Source: Clostridiales bacterium | Lineage (GTDB): Bacteria > Bacillota > Clostridia > Saccharofermentanales > Saccharofermentanaceae | Direction: 5' to 3' | Assembly: GCA_017509245.1 (NCBI GenBank) | Contig: JAFWQC010000107.1 | Span: forward strand, 1-32,177 | Length of the DNA: 32,177 nt | In this document: in pieces, positions 28,253 to 32,177 of the stretch | Layout of the letters: each line of letters begins with the position of its first letter | Position numbering within the stretch: the first letter of the stretch is position 1 | Translations under genes and position numbers: made by a program | Notes under the pieces: generated by a model | Database searches by the model: none | The model's input: only the letters and a program-made list of their open reading frames with translations | Told to the model about the DNA's origin: nothing

Positions 28253-29043
28253 TGAACAGAGAAACAATTAAAGACATAATGCAATCGCAAGGAATTCTGC
28301 CCCAGGTTAAATTCGGGCAGAATTTCCTTTGTGATGAAGATATAATTCAGTCGATCGTTGATCTGTGTGAGGTCAGCAGCGTAGACCATGTCCTTGAGAT
28401 CGGTCCCGGTCTGGGAAGCCTTACTTATCCATTATCTGAACTGACTGATAACATGACATGTGTTGAAATAGACCACGGTCTGGCTGATTATCTTTCTTCT
28501 AATATCAGGAATGCTAAGATAATCGATAGCGATTTCACAAAAACAGATAATTTAGGTGATTTTGAAGTTGTGGTTAGCAATATTCCTTACTATGTAATGA
28601 CAGACATCATGAAGAAGCTTTTTGCAGATTATTCTGATGCACGCAAGATTGTCTTCATGGTTGAAGATGAAGCGATAGCCAGGATCGATTGCGGTCCTGA
28701 CACAAAGCAATACGGGCCTCTTGCGATCCTTTGCAGTCTATATGGCACATATAAATACGAATTCAAAGTTCCCCATACAGCATTTATACCGCAGCCGAGA
28801 ACTACTTCTGCGGTTATAAGCTTCAGCAGGGAAGAGACAGCCGATATATTATGTCCGGAGTTCGTTAAGTTCCTTAACACATGCTTTTCGATGAGGCGCA
28901 AAATGCTTAAAAAGAACCTGACGCCGATTGCTTCTCCTGATGTTATTGATGAAGCATTCAGATCGATCGGGATAAAGGAAACTGCCAGGGCAGAGGAATT
29001 GACGCCGGAAGAATTTTCGAGGCTTTATAAAGCAATAAATTAA
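28252..29043 (+). CDS. ksgA: 16S rRNA A1518/A1519 dimethyltransferase
   Basis: KsgA (RsmA) dimethylates two adenines in the 3' hairpin of 16S rRNA, a late small-subunit maturation step. The 263-residue protein has FGQNFL at 21-26, the SAM-binding EIGPGLGSL (49-57) and the catalytic NIPYY (110-114), a variant of the usual NLPYY. The start codon shares one base with the purL stop, so translation is probably coupled. It is the last gene of the run and is followed by a hairpin. Confidence 0.95.
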   Translation: MNRETIKDIMQSQGILPQVKFGQNFLCDEDIIQSIVDLCEVSSVDHVLEIGPGLGSLTYPLSELTDNMTCVEIDHGLADYLSSNIRNAKIIDSDFTKTDNLGDFEVVVSNIPYYVMTDIMKKLFADYSDARKIVFMVEDEAIARIDCGPDTKQYGPLAILCSLYGTYKYEFKVPHTAFIPQPRTTSAVISFSREETADILCPEFVKFLNTCFSMRRKMLKKNLTPIASPDVIDEAFRSIGIKETARAEELTPEEFSRLYKAIN

Positions 29044-29069
29044 TAAGGGCCGCACTTTGACGGCCCTTA
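29044..29069. terminator. Bidirectional terminator between ksgA and the LRR locus
   Basis: TAAGGGCCG and CGGCCCTTA form a perfect 9-bp stem around an eight-base loop, beginning right after the ksgA stop. The plus side lacks a T run, while the minus side continues TTAATTTATT, so it can serve both convergent transcripts. Confidence 0.7.
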
Positions 29070-29091
29070 AGTAAATGATCATATCAGATAA

Positions 29092-29205
29092 TTATGTGAT
29101 ATAACCTTCTTCATGGTCATCATCTTTTGTACTGGTTGCGATCACATCACTTGAATCGAATTTGATCAACTCGAATCTTAATTCCTTATATTCTTCTTTA
29201 ATCAT
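29092..29205 (-). CDS. Small acidic protein, 37 codons, overlapping the LRR gene
   Basis: Reading from ATG at 29205 gives 37 residues: a Lys/Glu-rich start (MIKEEYKELRFELIKF), then DSSDVIATS and an acidic tail with DDDHEEG. The ATG overlaps the LRR stop codon (ATGATTAA), and AGGAGG at 29218-29223 lies about 12 bases upstream within the LRR gene, suggesting coupled translation. From memory, many short clostridial peptides have a similar E-x-I-x-F-x-x-x-DVI-x-TS pattern, but I cannot name a family. It ends 22 bases before a terminator hairpin. It could still be a chance frame. Confidence 0.55.
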   Translation of the reverse strand: MIKEEYKELRFELIKFDSSDVIATSTKDDDHEEGYIT

Positions 29206-32131
29206 TGTTTAATAAACCCTCCTGATATATTTTTGAAAAATGAGCAAATGAATATTGAGCCTCGGCAACAAGATAATATATATTATCAGCGTTGGATTGG
29301 TTGGCCTGGACTAGTTTATTGTAATACCAAAGGAAATTATATTTATAGATACGACCATTAATCGTGAACTCCATATCCTGTTCAATATCATTATAAGTTA
29401 AGCCCGGAGTCTCAATATATAATAATTTCTCGCCATCTATTGTTCGTTTCTTAAAATTCAGATCAGTACCCTTAAATGAAGCTTCAAGTAACGCTGCCTT
29501 GGAAGCATCAGTTATCCTGAAATAGAATCTCATCTTTGTCTGTGTTGTTGATAAAGATGACGCTCCATAGAAAGAAATACCAAGATCATCCTCTTCAATA
29601 TTCAACAAATTAAGTGTATCGGGATCTACAGAAACAGCCTTAAAACCCAGAGTGTTACTGAACCTATAATAAACACTCTTTTCTGAGTTAGGTATTTTTA
29701 AAACAATCGGATCAACCCAATCTGCATTACCATACTTAAAATATGTCTCCGAAGCATAGGCATAATGAGCCATAGCCAAAACCAGCGTCATCAGATTATG
29801 ATCATTATTATAATTAGATGTAAGGTAGTACATATACTTTGATACTGAATAACTGTCGCTGATAAGTGTTTGCTCTCCGCATTTTACGATCATAACGATA
29901 TTGTCGTTCATAGCGCGTGCAGCAACACCGCATTTAACAACATAATTTGCGCCATATCGATTTACAGGAACAAGTTCACCCTTAACATTGTGGACATAAG
30001 ATTCTCCGGAGTTGGCATCAATTCCTTTGCCCCAGGTAAAATCTACAGTTACATTACTGATGTCATATTCTTCAGGCAGATAGATGTAGAAGTTAACAGC
30101 TATCTCATCAGATAAAGAAATTGAATGACCTGTAACGCGTGAACCGGTTGCATCAAGATCACCTACAAAAGTAACATTCAGATCAGAATGATCCTGATTA
30201 AATCTTGATTCATAACTACTATTAACATGAAACAAAGTTGAGTTTTTGGGTTTTCCAATAAAGTCATCAGAATCACTGTCAAACCAGTTTATATTCGAAT
30301 TTCCGTAGAAATATATATCCTTAAGCACATCACATCCAAAGAATGCATCATCCTCTATTTGTGTTACTGACGCCGGGATTACAATAGATTGAAGTGATGA
30401 ACAGCTATAGAAAGCATTCTCATGAATCACTTCAACGCCTGAAAGTATATCGACATATACTAGTGATTTACAATAATCGAATGCAGATTCATTGATTACT
30501 TTCACATTTCCGGGAATAGTAATAGATTCTAATCCGGAATCGCAAAATGCATTCATTTCGATAAATTCAACTGATTTAGGAATATCAAAAGTTTTAAGAG
30601 AAGAGCATGAATAGAAACCTTCTTCAGGTAAATATGTAAGACCTTCACTTATTGTTATGGATTCAAGTTTTTCACATTCCTTGAAAACTTGTTTTCCCAC
30701 AAATTCGACACTGGAAGGTATATTTGCTGATACAAGACCGCTTTCTTGGAATGCATAATCACCTATAGCTGTAACCCCTTCAGGAATTACTATGGATTGA
30801 AGCGAAGGACAGCCGCTAAAGGCGCCCTGACCAATAATCTCAAGAGAATCCGGAAGTGTTACAAATGAAAGATTAGGACATTCAGCAAATGCGCTGGTGT
30901 CTATAAGCGTAACAAGGTCGGGAATATCAACAGATTCGATAGCAGTATAATGAAATGCGTCTACACCGATTATTTTCAGATTCTCAGGAAGTATAACCGT
31001 TGCAAGCTTCTTACAACCGTTAAATGTGTTTTCCTTTATTTCCATTACTCCGTCAGGAATCGTTATTGATTCAAGACTTTCGCAATTATAAAATGCAAAT
31101 CCAAAGATTGCAGTGACACTACCACAGATCTCGATTGACTTAAGGTTCTTGCATGATCTGAACATATTATATGAGATAGCTGTTATGTTTCCCTTAAGCT
31201 TTACAGATTCGAGGCTGTCACAGTTTTCAAAAGCACCTGCGCCAAAACTTGCATTATCAAAATCCAAGATTAATTCAGTTATTTTATCACAATCATAAAA
31301 AGCCTTATCCCCACATCCCTGGAATCCTTTAGGGAGTTCAACATTTGTAATAGCAGTTTTAGAAAAAGCATTAGCCCCAATGCTTAACAAAGTTGAAGGG
31401 AATTCTACTGTTGAAAGAGCAGTACATTCTTCGAAAGCTCCCCAACTAATTTCCGTCAGTCCCTCATCAAATATTACTACTGATAGGGAGGAGCATTTAT
31501 AAAATGTATATTGACCTATTTTTTCAACTCCGGAAGGAATCTCGATCGATTCAAGCCTTATACAAGTGCTGAATGCTTCTGATGCAATTGATGTAACCGT
31601 TTCCGGAATAGTAATGTTCCTTAGACTACTACAATTTATAAATGCTGAATAACCGATAGTTTCAAGACCATTGTTCAAAGTTACATCCGTAAGTTCTGAA
31701 CAATCTCTGAAAGCTCCGTCCTTAATATTTTTAACACTGGAAGGAATATTAACAGATTCCAACTTATAACAATAAGAAAACGCACCATAATCGATGAATT
31801 GGACACTGTTGCCAATAGTAACATCGGTTGCCTCGGTACAATACATAAAAGCATATTCACCAATATCAGTAACTCCATTACCAATAACAATGGTATTAAT
31901 CTGTTCCGTGTAATCGTGCCAAGGAGCACCACCATATGACATGCTGCCCATTGATCCTGATCCACTGATATTAAGTGTTCCTTCCGAATCAAGTGACCAT
32001 GTAAGTGCATCACCGAATTCTCCGCCGGCAACAGGATCAGTATCTGCAAGAACCGTCATACCACCAAAGAAAAGAGCCGTTACGACAACAATAAGTGCGA
32101 TGGGCGCACTCCAAACCTTCTTTACGCTCAT
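29198..32131 (-). CDS. Secreted BspA-like leucine-rich repeat protein
   Basis: This 977-residue protein has a signal peptide with likely cleavage after VLA (residue 29). A short N-terminal region with TLNISGSGSMG is followed by about 24 LRR_5 repeats of 22-23 residues (consensus L-x-S-I-x-I-P-x-x-V-x-x-I-x-x-x-A-F-x-x-C), spanning roughly residues 75-625. The remaining 350 residues form a non-repetitive domain (from GSRVTGHSISLSDE) without dockerin, LPXTG or membrane anchor. BspA-type LRR proteins act in adhesion or host and substrate binding; this is inference. GGAGAG lies 6 bases before the ATG. The gene is visibly more A+T-rich than the housekeeping genes, in keeping with accessory content. 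Confidence 0.92.
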   Translation of the reverse strand: MSVKKVWSAPIALIVVVTALFFGGMTVLADTDPVAGGEFGDALTWSLDSEGTLNISGSGSMGSMSYGGAPWHDYTEQINTIVIGNGVTDIGEYAFMYCTEATDVTIGNSVQFIDYGAFSYCYKLESVNIPSSVKNIKDGAFRDCSELTDVTLNNGLETIGYSAFINCSSLRNITIPETVTSIASEAFSTCIRLESIEIPSGVEKIGQYTFYKCSSLSVVIFDEGLTEISWGAFEECTALSTVEFPSTLLSIGANAFSKTAITNVELPKGFQGCGDKAFYDCDKITELILDFDNASFGAGAFENCDSLESVKLKGNITAISYNMFRSCKNLKSIEICGSVTAIFGFAFYNCESLESITIPDGVMEIKENTFNGCKKLATVILPENLKIIGVDAFHYTAIESVDIPDLVTLIDTSAFAECPNLSFVTLPDSLEIIGQGAFSGCPSLQSIVIPEGVTAIGDYAFQESGLVSANIPSSVEFVGKQVFKECEKLESITISEGLTYLPEEGFYSCSSLKTFDIPKSVEFIEMNAFCDSGLESITIPGNVKVINESAFDYCKSLVYVDILSGVEVIHENAFYSCSSLQSIVIPASVTQIEDDAFFGCDVLKDIYFYGNSNINWFDSDSDDFIGKPKNSTLFHVNSSYESRFNQDHSDLNVTFVGDLDATGSRVTGHSISLSDEIAVNFYIYLPEEYDISNVTVDFTWGKGIDANSGESYVHNVKGELVPVNRYGANYVVKCGVAARAMNDNIVMIVKCGEQTLISDSYSVSKYMYYLTSNYNNDHNLMTLVLAMAHYAYASETYFKYGNADWVDPIVLKIPNSEKSVYYRFSNTLGFKAVSVDPDTLNLLNIEEDDLGISFYGASSLSTTQTKMRFYFRITDASKAALLEASFKGTDLNFKKRTIDGEKLLYIETPGLTYNDIEQDMEFTINGRIYKYNFLWYYNKLVQANQSNADNIYYLVAEAQYSFAHFSKIYQEGLLNND

Positions 32132-32177
32132 GTTAATCTCTCCAAATGCAATCTTGAAATGATCCCCATCTCTTACG

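Overview
The window looks like chromosomal DNA from a Gram-positive anaerobe of the class Clostridia, probably an uncultured gut or rumen member. Reasons: strong GGAGG ribosome binding sites on most genes; a CIRCE-type groESL operon; the large clostridial PurL with a fused glutaminase; the ACT (UPF0237) plus PFL/UPF0210 pair; DUF4340/DUF5711-type genes; and a BspA-like leucine-rich-repeat surface protein. No genus can be named from sequence reading alone. I see no tRNA, rRNA, CRISPR array, insertion sequence or prophage gene.

Layout. (1) 1-2024: groES-groEL, starting inside a CIRCE operator and ending in a clear terminator. (2) 2109-3447: a two-helix membrane protein overlapping an acyl-ACP thioesterase. 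(3) 3534-9470: a five-gene ABC/Gld-like cassette (ATPase, ABC-2 permease, GldG-like protein, DUF4340-like protein, DUF5711-like beta-propeller protein). Its ATPase gene carries an in-frame TAG at codon 195. (4) 9482-13032: a CYTH-domain protein and two overlapping flavoproteins, apparently in the same transcription run. (5) 13108-16845: ACT protein, PFL/UPF0210 protein, polytopic membrane protein and a GH13 alpha-amylase. (6) 17006-17644: an anchored orphan protein. (7) 17710-21384, minus strand: argG, two GNAT acetyltransferases and argH, with a promoter and ARG box before argG and a repeat-rich spacer after it. (8) 21632-29043: class IV aminotransferase, htpG, purL and ksgA, probably one operon. 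(9) 29092-32131, minus strand: a secreted LRR protein with a 37-codon gene overlapping its stop codon.

Most of the content is housekeeping: protein folding, arginine and purine synthesis, rRNA modification. The parts least explained by known biology are the ABC cassette with its nonsense codon, the small gene coupled to the LRR protein, the paired GNATs inside the arginine cluster, and a tandem 52-bp element with alternating inverted repeats at 19993-20096.
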